Source of the DNA: Brevibacillus laterosporus | GTDB lineage: Bacteria; Bacillota; Bacilli; Brevibacillales; Brevibacillaceae | NCBI RefSeq assembly: GCF_030489605.1 | Contig: NZ_JAUKFY010000029.1 | Span: 1 to 42,732 of the forward strand | Direction: 5' to 3' | Length of the DNA: 42,732 bases | Shown: positions 24,526 through 32,216 of the stretch, in pieces | How positions within the stretch are numbered: position 1 is the stretch's first letter | Layout: every line of letters starts with the position of its first letter | Notes under the pieces: generated by a model | Databases searched by the model: none | Told to the model about the DNA's origin: nothing | The model's input: only the letters and a program-made list of their open reading frames with translations | Position numbers and translations under genes: made by a program

Positions 24526-25266
24526 ATGCTGGAAAACCGTAAAATTACGTTTATATTAACCATTATTAGTGCTATCATAGGAATTATGCTAGCAACCCAA
24601 ATCCAGAGCACAAAACATCCTAAACAAGCGGATGCGAGAAGTGTGATTGAACTTCGTAAAGCTCTATTGAAAGAACAAGAAAAAAGTAAGAACCTTTTAG
24701 CCGATATATCTAAACAGGGAGAACTTTTAGCCCAATATGAAGCATCCCTAAGTTCTGTAGAGACAATCGGTGTTATGAAAGAAGAATTAAACCGAACCAA
24801 AAAATTAGCAGGTCTTGATGTTGTAGAAGGAAAAGGAATTATCATTCGTATTGAAAACATGGAGGTGCCATCTGGCAATCAGTGGGAAGGAGACGCTCCA
24901 CACGAATCAGCATCGAACCTGATGCTTGATGTTGACTTACGCTGGCTGACTAATGAGCTTTTAGCAAATGGAGCTACTGTGATTGCTATCAATAATAATC
25001 GACTTATTTCTAATAGCTCAATCCGAAATGTAGGCGAAGATATCCAAGTGGATACAAAAACGATCCGCTTGCCTTATGAAATAAAGGCACTTGGAGATCC
25101 AGAAACCTTACTGAGCAGCATGAAGCTAGAAGGTGTTGAAAGCACGTTTCAATCGATGAATAAAATTGTAAAAATGGAAGCACAGGATCATCTAATTATC
25201 CCGCCGTTCACAGGGAACAAGCAGATGCGGTTCATGAAACCGGTGAAGTCAAAAGGAGATTCATAA
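24526..25266 (+). CDS. DUF881-family protein (YlxW/YlxX type), second copy
   Basis: This 246-residue paralogue of the gene before it has a membrane helix at about 6-23, a coiled coil at about 35-95 (IELRKALLKEQEKSKNLLAD), then a DUF881 domain. The domain has VEGKGIIIRIENM, LRWLTNELLANGATVIAINN, SNSSIRNVGEDIQVD and IKALGDPETLLSSM. Both copies share the NEL-x-A-x-GA and SSIR-VG core, so they come from an old duplication seen across Bacillales. ATG 24526 follows AGGTGAT. It ends 2 nt before sbp, so these genes form one transcription unit. Function is unknown; the topology fits a scaffold at the division site, which is only inference. Confidence 0.88.
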   Translation: MLENRKITFILTIISAIIGIMLATQIQSTKHPKQADARSVIELRKALLKEQEKSKNLLADISKQGELLAQYEASLSSVETIGVMKEELNRTKKLAGLDVVEGKGIIIRIENMEVPSGNQWEGDAPHESASNLMLDVDLRWLTNELLANGATVIAINNNRLISNSSIRNVGEDIQVDTKTIRLPYEIKALGDPETLLSSMKLEGVESTFQSMNKIVKMEAQDHLIIPPFTGNKQMRFMKPVKSKGDS

Positions 25267-25268
25267 TA

Positions 25269-25619
25269 ATGTGGTTGCCGATTGTAGGATTGATTGCAGG
25301 AGTAATAGCGGGATTTTATCTAAACATCAATGTACCTCAAGAATATAGCAGCTATGTATCAATTGCATTGTTAGCCGGTTTGGATACGATTTTTGGTGGC
25401 ATTCGGTCTTATTTGGAGCGAGTGTTTAATGTTCGGGTCTTTTTATCTGGGTTCTTTTTCAATACGCTGTTTGCCGCTGGACTAGCTTTTTTAGGAGCTT
25501 TTCTCGGCATTGATCTATACATGGCAGCGATTGTTGCATTTGGGGTACGTTTATTTAATAATCTGGCTATCATTCGTCGCATTCTGCTGGCCAAATGGTT
25601 AAATAAGCGTGATGTGTAA
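25269..25619 (+). CDS. sbp: Small basic membrane protein Sbp (DUF1290)
   Basis: This 116-residue integral membrane protein has about four short hydrophobic segments. The conserved DUF1290 text includes LAGLDTIFGGIRSYLE (about 36-51) and AFGVRLFNNLAIIRR (about 90-104), with basic loops and end (LAKWLNKRDV). It lies directly upstream of ftsA in B. subtilis as well. Its function is not established. ATG 25269 has AAAAGGAGA upstream inside the end of the second DUF881 gene. It is followed by a 169-nt gap with a weak hairpin and the ftsA promoter region. Confidence 0.92.
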   Translation: MWLPIVGLIAGVIAGFYLNINVPQEYSSYVSIALLAGLDTIFGGIRSYLERVFNVRVFLSGFFFNTLFAAGLAFLGAFLGIDLYMAAIVAFGVRLFNNLAIIRRILLAKWLNKRDV

Positions 25620-25656
25620 ATAAATAAGCATCAGGTTCAACCAAATTATAACTTGG

Positions 25657-25679
25657 TTACAATTACCATTGTGATTTTT
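25657..25679 (+). terminator. Possible weak terminator between sbp and ftsA
   Basis: TTACAAT (25657-25663) and ATTGTGA (25668-25674) form a 7-bp stem (one T-G pair) with a 4-nt loop, followed directly by TTTTT. The stem is AT-rich, so it is probably leaky. A second small AACCAA/TTGGTT hairpin at 25639-25658 overlaps it. Confidence 0.45.
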
Positions 25680-25699
25680 AAAAAAGATTGTAAGAAAAA

Positions 25700-25726
25700 A
25701 AAGGGAATGGGTATCCTGTGTGGAAT
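25700..25726 (+). promoter_or_regulatory. Sigma-H-like promoter of ftsA-ftsZ
   Basis: A -35 AAAGGGAAT (25700-25708) fits the sigma-H consensus RnAGGAWWW in 8 of 9 positions. After 11 nt, the -10 GTGGAAT (25720-25726) fits RnnGAAT completely. Start of transcription would be about 55 nt before ftsA. B. subtilis ftsAZ has a sigma-H promoter in the same place, used at the onset of sporulation. A weaker sigma-A pair (TTGTAA 25688, TATCCT 25712, 18 nt) overlaps. Confidence 0.6.
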
Positions 25727-25788
25727 AAAATATGCAGATGTCATCACTTATTTAAAGTACAAGTTGAACTAGGGGAGGTGTCACTGGT

Positions 25789-27048
25789 TTGGTAAACAGT
25801 CAAAATGATCTTATTGTCAGCATCGATATTGGTACCTCTAAAGTACGCGTCATGATTGGGGAAGTAAATAACGGTAATATCAATATTATTGGTGTAGGCC
25901 AATCCCATTCAGAGGGCATTAGCAGAGGAACTATTGTAGATATCGACCAAACCGTGCATGCAATCCGAGAAGCAGTCGATCATGCTGAACGTATGGTAGG
26001 GGTAACAATTGAAGACGTTTATGTCGGAATCTCTGGCACCCATATAGAGCTATTCGAAACGCAGGGCGTGGTAGCCGTTTCCAGTGAAGACCGCGAGATT
26101 CGTGAAGAGGATATTGATCGTGTCGTTCAAGCTGCAAAGGTTGTCGCACTTCCGCCAGATCGTGAAATTATCGATGTCGTACCGACGGAATTTGTTGTTG
26201 ATGGGTTAGGAAAGATAAAAGATCCTCGGGGAATGATCGGTGTTCGTCTTGAGATGGAGGGGACTATTGTCACCGGATCCAAAACAGTGATCCACAATGT
26301 TGTACGATGTGCACAACGAGCTGATTTGCAGGTTGCGGGTATCTTTTTGCAACCATTGGCTGCAAGCTCGGTCGCATTGACTAAGGACGATAAGAATCTA
26401 GGTGTTGTTCTAGTTGATATTGGCGCGGGCTCGACCACCATCGCAATCTTTGAACAGGGTCAATTAGTAGCCACTTCCACCCTCGCAATCGGTGGAGACC
26501 ATATCACCAATGATATTGCTCTCGGTTTACGCACACATACAGAAGTAGCAGAAAAAATGAAACGAAAACATGGATGTGCTCTGATTGATGAAGCATCCGA
26601 TGAAGAAAAATTCAAGGTAACGCGTATCGGCAGCGAAGTGGAGAAACAATTCACTCAAGTCGATCTTGCCAATATTATCGAACCTCGTGCCGCAGAGATT
26701 TTCAATTTGATTGAAGACGAAGTATATCGTCTTGGGTTCCAGAATGAAATCGCTGGTGGATATGTTTTAACCGGTGGCACGGTTTGCATGCCGGGTATGT
26801 TGGAGCTTGCTAATGAAGAGCTTGCAGCACCTGTACGCATTGCTATACCGGATTATATTGGTGTGCGTGACCCGGGATATACCATCGGTGTGGGCCTCAT
26901 TCAATATGCCTCGATGCTGACGAATTATACGGCCAAGAAGCCTGCCCCTGCAAAAGCGGCAAGCCGTCCGGCACCTTCAGCACCGAAACGGGATTCTCAA
27001 GGGAATTTCATTGAAAAGATGAAGAATTGGTTTAGCGAATTCATTTAA
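25789..27048 (+). CDS. ftsA: Cell division protein FtsA
   Basis: FtsA is an actin-like ATPase that ties FtsZ to the membrane and recruits later divisome proteins. The 419-residue protein has the phosphate-1 loop VSIDIGTSKVRVMIGEV (about 10-26) and the 1C domain region VYVGISGTHIE. Phosphate-2 is GVVLVDIGAGSTTIAIFEQG (about 204-223) and the adenosine loop is GGYVLTGGTVCMPG (about 323-336). The C-terminus is a linker rich in Ala and Pro, then the amphipathic membrane helix FIEKMKNWFSEFI. The start is TTG at 25789 with GGGGAGGTG 8 nt upstream. ftsZ follows after 117 nt; a terminator-like hairpin lies between them. Confidence 0.97.
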   Translation: MVNSQNDLIVSIDIGTSKVRVMIGEVNNGNINIIGVGQSHSEGISRGTIVDIDQTVHAIREAVDHAERMVGVTIEDVYVGISGTHIELFETQGVVAVSSEDREIREEDIDRVVQAAKVVALPPDREIIDVVPTEFVVDGLGKIKDPRGMIGVRLEMEGTIVTGSKTVIHNVVRCAQRADLQVAGIFLQPLAASSVALTKDDKNLGVVLVDIGAGSTTIAIFEQGQLVATSTLAIGGDHITNDIALGLRTHTEVAEKMKRKHGCALIDEASDEEKFKVTRIGSEVEKQFTQVDLANIIEPRAAEIFNLIEDEVYRLGFQNEIAGGYVLTGGTVCMPGMLELANEELAAPVRIAIPDYIGVRDPGYTIGVGLIQYASMLTNYTAKKPAPAKAASRPAPSAPKRDSQGNFIEKMKNWFSEFI

Positions 27049-27089
27049 ACAAACCAACCGAACAGATAAAGAAGTTCAATAAAATTCGC

Positions 27090-27116
27090 CCCGTCGTCCT
27101 ACAACAACGGGTTTTT
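27090..27116 (+). terminator. Terminator-like hairpin between ftsA and ftsZ
   Basis: CCCGT (27090-27094) pairs with ACGGG (27107-27111), with a further GT/AC pairing inside across a C-A mismatch, followed directly by TTTTT (27112-27116). It lies 41 nt after the ftsA stop and 49 nt before ftsZ. The stem is short but has the build of an intrinsic terminator or attenuator. Confidence 0.5.
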
Positions 27117-27165
27117 AACAAAATTGAGAAAAGCGTGTATGAATGAATGAGGAGGAACTTTCAAG

Positions 27166-28314
27166 ATGCTCGAATTTGACTTGGATATGGAACAATTAGC
27201 GCAAATCAAGGTTATTGGTTGTGGCGGCGGTGGCAGCAATGCTGTAAACCGAATGATTGCAGGCGGAGTAAAAGGTGTTGAATTCATTACGGTGAATACT
27301 GATGCCCAGGCGCTACACCTGTCTAACGCTGATATCAAGCTACAAATCGGGGAGAAGCTGACACGTGGTCTTGGTGCAGGTGCGAACCCTGAAGTAGGTA
27401 AGAAGGCAGCAGAGGAAAGCCGCGAATTGGTTGAGAATGCATTGCGCGGGTCTGATATGGTATTTGTTACTGCAGGAATGGGTGGAGGTACTGGTACTGG
27501 TGCAGCCCCTGTGATTGCTGAAATTGCTAAAGAATTAGGTGCTTTAACAGTTGGGGTAGTAACAAGGCCGTTCTCTTTTGAAGGACGTAAACGTTCTTTG
27601 CAAGCTGAAGCGGGTATCGCTGCTTTAAAAGAAAAGGTAGATACACTCATTGTTATTCCAAATGATCGCCTACTTGAAATCGTTGATAAAAATACGCCTA
27701 TGCTAGAAGCTTTCCGAACAGCTGATAATGTACTAAGTCAAGGTGTACAGGGTATCTCTGATTTGATTGCAACCCCTGGTTTGATTAACCTTGACTTTGC
27801 TGATGTCAAAACCATTATGACCGAGCGTGGATCTGCTCTTATGGGTATTGGTGTCGCTAGCGGAGAAAATCGTGCAGCAGAGGCAGCACGTAAAGCAATT
27901 TCCAGTCCATTACTAGAAACATCTATTGATGGAGCTCGTGGTGTACTTATGAACATTACGGGCGGTACTAGCTTGAGCTTGTATGAGGTAAATGAAGCAG
28001 CCGATATCGTTTCCTCTGCAGCTGATCCGGAAGTAAACATGATTTTCGGTGCGGTTATTAACGAAGATCTGAAAAATGAAATCCTAGTAACGGTAATCGC
28101 AACTGGTTTTGCTGATAACCAACGCCATGTTGCAACGGCAACACGCCGCCCGCAGGCTGAGATGCAACAACAAGCTGCTCGCAGCGCAGCACCGCAACAG
28201 CCATCCGTTCCTTCACGTTCTCGTGAAATGGAAGAAGACAAGTCTATTAATCTAAGCAACTTGGATAATCTAGACATCCCGGCATTCTTGCGTAATCGTC
28301 GTCGTAAGAAATAA
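27166..28314 (+). CDS. ftsZ: Cell division protein FtsZ
   Basis: FtsZ is the tubulin-like GTPase whose treadmilling filaments form the Z ring. The 382-residue protein has [15 protein letters not shown] (about 16-30), the tubulin signature [12 protein letters not shown] (104-115) and the T7 catalytic loop [11 protein letters not shown] (about 207-217). A variable linker rich in Gln and Ala follows at about 320-360, and then the conserved tail [14 protein letters not shown], which binds FtsA and SepF and carries a basic end. ATG 27166 has GAGGAGGAA at good distance. It is followed by a strong terminator, so it ends the dcw transcript. Confidence 0.98.
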   Translation: MLEFDLDMEQLAQIKVIGCGGGGSNAVNRMIAGGVKGVEFITVNTDAQALHLSNADIKLQIGEKLTRGLGAGANPEVGKKAAEESRELVENALRGSDMVFVTAGMGGGTGTGAAPVIAEIAKELGALTVGVVTRPFSFEGRKRSLQAEAGIAALKEKVDTLIVIPNDRLLEIVDKNTPMLEAFRTADNVLSQGVQGISDLIATPGLINLDFADVKTIMTERGSALMGIGVASGENRAAEAARKAISSPLLETSIDGARGVLMNITGGTSLSLYEVNEAADIVSSAADPEVNMIFGAVINEDLKNEILVTVIATGFADNQRHVATATRRPQAEMQQQAARSAAPQQPSVPSRSREMEEDKSINLSNLDNLDIPAFLRNRRRKK

Positions 28315-28373
28315 TAATCGGATAAAATAGTGTAGAGGAAGAATAAAGCTTCATCTGCATCTAACCAACATAG

Positions 28374-28408
28374 AAAAACCTTGTTCTGTAAAGAGAGCAA
28401 GGTTTTTT
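28374..28408 (+). terminator. Intrinsic terminator after ftsZ
   Basis: AAAAACCTTG (28374-28383) and CAAGG plus a 6-T run (28398-28408) form a 10-bp stem with a 14-nt loop. It lies 60 nt after the ftsZ stop and marks the end of the dcw cluster. Confidence 0.85.
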
Positions 28409-28845
28409 GTTATTTTATTCATATCATATTAAATTAAGAGACATCATTTTTGAAAAATGTTAATGAAGAATGCTTCAGGAACGGAAGCAGCCTTCATATT
28501 CAGCTGAATTGCCATTTCCATCAAAATGTAGATTGGTCGTAAAAGAAGTGGCAATACGTGTTATGTTTTAGCTGAGAAATCTCCCAGATTAAAGCGCTAG
28601 CTAAAAAAGATGTGTACCCCGTCTAGATAACTATCAAAAATCCTTACTTGTCTACTTTTCTACCCTTCCCAATTCTCCTTTAAGAAATGAGTTTACTAGA
28701 ATCTGATGAAAGCTTTTTTATAAGCAAGGGAGACTGGTTTTAGGTCCAGAATTCTATTGATTGCTATCCCAGTCTATTGTCAAGAAAAACAGGATTACCT
28801 CGCTATGTTTTTTCAACAAAAAAAGGGAAAAAATGCGGTCAAGTT
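28409..28845 (+). other. Gene-free stretch between ftsZ and the spoIIGA promoter
   Basis: No open reading frame with a ribosome-binding site is visible on either strand. The stretch is AT-rich and holds two long-loop inverted repeats: ATTGCCA/TGGCAAT at 28508-28514 and 28549-28555, and AGACTGG/CCAGTCT at 28731-28737 and 28769-28775. B. subtilis has the protease gene bpr at this place. I see no recognisable remnant of it. Confidence 0.5.
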
Positions 28846-28878
28846 TTGACAGACTTTACATATACATTGAGATATACT
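28846..28878 (+). promoter_or_regulatory. spoIIG-type promoter with long spacer
   Basis: A perfect TTGACA (28846-28851) and TATACT (28873-28878, 5/6) are separated by 21 nt, too long for ordinary sigma-A use. The spoIIG promoter of B. subtilis has a 22-nt spacer and needs Spo0A-phosphate bound over the -35. TTTGACA (28845-28851) resembles the reverse 0A box TTCGACA (6/7) and overlaps the -35. Activation by Spo0A is inferred. Confidence 0.6.
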
Positions 28879-28908
28879 GTTTTTGCCAGACGGAGGTGAA
28901 GACAGTAC

Positions 28909-29925
28909 ATGGTCGTCTATCTGGATATCATTCTACTCCTGAATTTTGTAATTGATGCCTTATTATTATGGTTTACCGCTTTTTTTCGAAAAGAACGTAT
29001 CATTTGGTGGAGAGTGTTGCTTGCATCAGCAGTAGGAAGCTGTTATGTGGCCTTTTACTTTTTTCCAGCCTTTTCAGGCATATATGCGTGGTTTACAAAG
29101 CTACTTTTCTCTCTATTTATTTTATGGATTGCATTTGGTTTTAAACGACTTACACACTTCCTGCATCATCTGGCTATTTTTTATTTTGTTTCCTTTGTTT
29201 TTGGAGGGGGGGTATATGCCCTTACTCTATTGACTGCGAGTCAAAATGAAATTATCCAAGGCATCTTGGTGACTCATAACGATAGTTTTGGAGTAGGAAC
29301 AAAGCCAACATTACTTATCGTGTGTCTAGGGATTGTACTGGTATTTCTGCTAAGCAGGAAAAGCTATCAGTCAATTCAGGAACCACGAAAAATAGAAGCA
29401 TTTTTAGTGGAGGTGGAGGTGAAAATCTCCAGTCAAGTAATCTTATGCCGGGGATTGGTTGATACGGGCAACCAATTACATGAACCCATAACGCGTATCC
29501 CAGTCATGGTTATGGAGTCTCGATTATTTGAACAAATTTTGCCGTTATCTATTTTAAAAGCAGCAAGAGAGGAGGGGGAGAAACTTCAGAGATTGGAAAA
29601 AACACTGGATGAACTTCCGCTGGAGTGGCAAGGGAAACTACGCCTCGTACCGTTTCGGAGTGTTTCTAGGGGAATGGATTTCATGGTAGCCATTCGTCCA
29701 GAGCAAGTGACAGTAATACACAATGGGCTGCGCCTCGTTACAGAACGTGTATTAATTGGGTTAAATCCCATTGCCTTATCAGCGGACGGCAGATATGAAT
29801 CAATTGTGCATCCCGCATTAATCCAAAGCCAAGAAATAAATGAAGTCACCCATGAGATTGAACCAGTTCAACCAGCTAATAAGATAAAAGGAATTCATAC
29901 ATCATCATTAGAACAGGAGGGCTAG
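28909..29925 (+). CDS. spoIIGA: Sigma-E processing peptidase SpoIIGA
   Basis: SpoIIGA is the membrane-bound aspartic protease that removes the pro-sequence of sigma-E in the mother cell after a signal from the forespore (SpoIIR). The 338-residue protein has five hydrophobic helices in its first half (about 2-22, 33-53, 58-78, 86-108 and 132-149). A soluble protease domain follows with [11 protein letters not shown], whose catalytic Asp is D185. The retropepsin-like fold continues with [11 protein letters not shown] near 284-294. ATG 28909 has GGAGGTGA 9 nt upstream. It is separated by 1 nt from sigE, the usual spoIIG operon. Lengths and topology match the family (about 310). Confidence 0.95.
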   Translation: MVVYLDIILLLNFVIDALLLWFTAFFRKERIIWWRVLLASAVGSCYVAFYFFPAFSGIYAWFTKLLFSLFILWIAFGFKRLTHFLHHLAIFYFVSFVFGGGVYALTLLTASQNEIIQGILVTHNDSFGVGTKPTLLIVCLGIVLVFLLSRKSYQSIQEPRKIEAFLVEVEVKISSQVILCRGLVDTGNQLHEPITRIPVMVMESRLFEQILPLSILKAAREEGEKLQRLEKTLDELPLEWQGKLRLVPFRSVSRGMDFMVAIRPEQVTVIHNGLRLVTERVLIGLNPIALSADGRYESIVHPALIQSQEINEVTHEIEPVQPANKIKGIHTSSLEQEG

Positions 29926-29926
29926 C

Positions 29927-30649
29927 ATGTACGTAAAAATTCGTCTATATGTCCAATTAATGTGGTATCGCATCTTGCTCAAAATTGGAGTGAAAGCAGA
30001 AGAAATCTATTACATAGGTGGCAGTGAAGCGCTTCCCCCGCCCCTAACGCGCGAAGAAGAAGAAGTCTTGCTCGCTCGCCTTCCATCCGGTGATGGAGCC
30101 GTTCGAAGTATGTTGATTGAACGCAATCTACGCCTCGTTGTTTATATTGCCCGAAAATTTGAAAATACGGGTATTAACATTGAGGATTTGGTTAGTATCG
30201 GGACGATTGGTCTAATTAAAGCAGTGAATACTTTTGATCCTGAAAAAAACATCAAACTGGCTACCTATGCTTCTCGTTGTATTGAAAACGAAATTCTGAT
30301 GTATTTGCGTCGTAATAATAAGATACGTTCAGAAGTATCATTTGATGAACCTTTAAATATTGATTGGGATGGAAATGAGCTATTGCTCTCAGACGTTCTG
30401 GGCACGGAAAATGACACGATCTACAAAAATATTGAGGATCAGGTGGACAGAAAATTATTGCATAAAGCGCTCGACAAACTCTCTGACCGGGAGCGGGTGA
30501 TTATGGAATTACGCTTTGGATTAGCTGGAGAAGAGGAGAAGACGCAAAAGGATGTGGCTGATCTCTTAGGTATCTCACAATCGTATATTTCGCGTTTAGA
30601 AAAGCGAATAATCAAACGACTACGAAAAGAATTTAACAAAATGGTGTGA
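29927..30649 (+). CDS. sigE: RNA polymerase sporulation sigma factor SigE (pro-sigma-E)
   Basis: Sigma-E directs early mother-cell gene expression. The 240-residue protein starts with an amphipathic membrane-binding pro-sequence ([20 protein letters not shown]). The processing region is [16 protein letters not shown]; by alignment with B. subtilis the cut falls between Y28 and Y29. Region 2 has [20 protein letters not shown], then [12 protein letters not shown] and [20 protein letters not shown]. Region 4 has LRFGL and the helix-turn-helix [20 protein letters not shown]. Its end, [10 protein letters not shown], is identical to that of the B. subtilis protein as I recall it. ATG 29927 has GGAGG upstream in the end of spoIIGA. 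It is followed by a terminator-like hairpin. Confidence 0.98.
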   Translation: MYVKIRLYVQLMWYRILLKIGVKAEEIYYIGGSEALPPPLTREEEEVLLARLPSGDGAVRSMLIERNLRLVVYIARKFENTGINIEDLVSIGTIGLIKAVNTFDPEKNIKLATYASRCIENEILMYLRRNNKIRSEVSFDEPLNIDWDGNELLLSDVLGTENDTIYKNIEDQVDRKLLHKALDKLSDRERVIMELRFGLAGEEEKTQKDVADLLGISQSYISRLEKRIIKRLRKEFNKMV

Positions 30650-30695
30650 CGCATAATTTATGAACCTCTGGAAATACTGTTCCTATCCATACCAG

Positions 30696-30720
30696 AAAGT
30701 GGTTTTTACAAAACCATTTT
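30696..30720 (+). terminator. Terminator of the spoIIG operon
   Basis: AAAGTGGTTTT (30696-30706) and AAAACCATTTT (30710-30720) form an 11-bp stem (one G-T pair) with a 3-nt loop; the last T-run is part of the stem. It lies 46 nt after the sigE stop. Confidence 0.6.
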
Positions 30721-30840
30721 CCCTGCCGCCCTGTTTTTTAAACGGGATCATTTGCTCCTTTTTCTTGCATGCAAAAGTGAGAGGGCAATAAGGCAGAGTA
30801 CATACGGATAGGGACTTTTTTTCTCTGAGGAGGGAATGGT

Positions 30841-31620
30841 GTGTCGCGCAACAAGGTTGAGATTTGTGGAGTAGACACTTCAAAGCTACCGGTACTAAAC
30901 AACAAAGAAATGCGGGAGCTCTTTGAACGATTACAGAGCGGTGAGCACTCTGCCAGAGAAAAGTTGGTGAATGGGAACCTACGTCTGGTGTTAAGTGTTA
31001 TTCAACGGTTTAATAATCGGGGAGAATATGTAGACGATCTGTTTCAGGTGGGTTGTATCGGTTTGATGAAGGCGATTGACAATTTTGATCTTGGGCAGAA
31101 CGTTAAATTTTCGACATATGCTGTTCCAATGATTATAGGGGAAATCAGACGATACCTGCGCGATAACAATCCGATTCGGGTATCGCGCTCCCTGCGAGAT
31201 ATTGCTTATAAAGCGTTGCAAGTACGCGACAGTTTGACAAATAAGCACTCCCGCGAACCCACCATCGTGGAAATTTCTAATGCCTTAAATGTATCGAAAG
31301 AAGATGTCGTGTTTGCTCTTGATGCGATTCAGGACCCCGTTTCTTTATTTGAGCCGATCTATCAGGATGGAGGAGATCCTATCTTTGTAATGGATCAGAT
31401 CAGTGATGAAAAAAACAAGGATATCTTCTGGGTCGAAGAGATTGCTCTTCGGGAAGGCATGCAACGTTTAGGGGATCGAGAAAAAATGATTTTGTCCATG
31501 CGCTTCTATGAAGGAAAAACCCAGATGGAAGTAGCAGAGGAAATTGGGATATCGCAAGCACAGGTCTCAAGATTGGAAAAAGCGGCGATTTCCCATATGC
31601 AAAAGCATGTTCAATCCTAG
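30841..31620 (+). CDS. sigG: RNA polymerase sporulation sigma factor SigG
   Basis: Sigma-G directs late forespore gene expression. The 259-residue protein has the usual N-terminus SRNKVEICGVDTSKLPVLNN, used by anti-sigma factors to bind it. Region 2 has NLRLVLSVIQRFNNRGEYVD, FQVGCIGLMKAIDNF and FSTYAVPMIIGEIRRYLRDN. Region 3 has REPTIVEISNALN, and region 4 has MEVAEEIGISQAQVSRLEKA. The start is GTG at 30841 with GAGGAGGGAA upstream. The gene lies 191 nt after sigE and is usually transcribed from its own sigma-F/sigma-G promoter; I could not pick a convincing one by eye, although GCATG at 30767 fits a sigma-G -35. It ends before a strong terminator. Confidence 0.97.
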   Translation: MSRNKVEICGVDTSKLPVLNNKEMRELFERLQSGEHSAREKLVNGNLRLVLSVIQRFNNRGEYVDDLFQVGCIGLMKAIDNFDLGQNVKFSTYAVPMIIGEIRRYLRDNNPIRVSRSLRDIAYKALQVRDSLTNKHSREPTIVEISNALNVSKEDVVFALDAIQDPVSLFEPIYQDGGDPIFVMDQISDEKNKDIFWVEEIALREGMQRLGDREKMILSMRFYEGKTQMEVAEEIGISQAQVSRLEKAAISHMQKHVQS

Positions 31621-31692
31621 CTGATATAACACCTAAAGAATGAACGAAAGGCCAGTTCCCATTGGCAGAATTATAACAGGCTTTATACCCAT

Positions 31693-31736
31693 GCCTTGTT
31701 CAAGCGATAGCATATTTCTTGAACAGGGCTATTTTT
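31693..31736 (+). terminator. Intrinsic terminator after sigG
   Basis: GCCTTGTTCAAG (31693-31704) and CTTGAACAGGGC (31718-31729) form a 12-bp stem (one T-G pair) with a 13-nt loop, followed by TATTTTT. It lies 72 nt after the sigG stop. Confidence 0.8.
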
Positions 31737-31750
31737 AATGGAACTACTTT

Positions 31751-31779
31751 TTGAAACGAAAGACACATATACATAATAT
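31751..31779 (+). promoter_or_regulatory. Putative promoter of the ylmC-divIVA run
   Basis: TTGAAA (31751-31756, 5/6) and TAATAT (31774-31779, 4/6) are 17 nt apart, about 46 nt before the ylmC ATG and directly after the sigG terminator. CATAAT at 31772 is an alternative -10 at 15 nt. Confidence 0.4.
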
Positions 31780-31825
31780 CGAGAGCTTGAAGGCGAGCAG
31801 TTGAAAAGAAAGAGTGGTGGATCCT

Positions 31826-32104
31826 ATGGTGAAAATTTCAGAATTTCAAATCAAAGAAGTTGTTAACATTATAGATGGAAAGCGTTTAGGACAAATTTCT
31901 GATTTAGAAATCGATTTAAAAGCAGGGCGCGTCGAGGCGATTGTTGTTCCGGGTGAAGGCCGTTTCTTCGGGTTGTTTGCAGGCTCAAATGAGTATGTGA
32001 TTCCTTGGCGAAATATTGTTAAGATTGGGAAGGATGTTGTACTGGTTCGATTAGAGGAACCAATCAAATTGGAGTCCAAGCATGCTGATGAGGAGTCTTC
32101 CTAA
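31826..32104 (+). CDS. ylmC: YlmC/YmxH-family PRC-barrel protein
   Basis: This is a 92-residue protein of the YlmC/YmxH family, a PRC-barrel-like small beta fold. Conserved text is MVKISEFQIKEVVNIIDGKR, LGQISDLEIDLKAGRVEAIV and YVIPWRNIVKIGKDVVLVRL. The role is unknown; family members are found mainly in spore formers, with ylmC lying behind sigG in B. subtilis as here. I chose ATG 31826 (GGTGGA 5 nt upstream); GTG at 31814 or 31817 would add three or four residues. It is 112 nt before pgeF. Confidence 0.88.
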   Translation: MVKISEFQIKEVVNIIDGKRLGQISDLEIDLKAGRVEAIVVPGEGRFFGLFAGSNEYVIPWRNIVKIGKDVVLVRLEEPIKLESKHADEESS

Positions 32105-32216
32105 TAATTGACGAAAAGCAAAACAGATATTGCAAAAATCAGAGTGATTTACTTGCCCTGACTGCTACAAAACCAGTAAGATATGAGATAGGGTAATATG
32201 AGAGGAGAGCAGATAC

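Noticed and set aside
23789-25266. Two DUF881 genes as a recent duplication
   Set aside because: They are diverged and correspond to the ylxW/ylxX pair found in the same place in B. subtilis, so this is ancestral.
28082-28400. Long minus-strand open frame across the end of ftsZ
   Set aside because: It overlaps ftsZ fully in its coding part, has no ribosome-binding site, and its composition mirrors the ftsZ linker; it is a shadow frame.
28444-28521. Minus-strand 25-codon reading frame (MEMAIQLNMKAASVPEAFF...)
   Set aside because: No ribosome-binding site and no recognisable family. It could be a gene remnant, but there is no positive support.
30767-30810. Sigma-G or sigma-E promoter before sigG (GCATG with CAGAGTA; CATACGGA)
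   Set aside because: Each half resembles a consensus, but the spacing is wrong (22 nt) or the partner element is missing.
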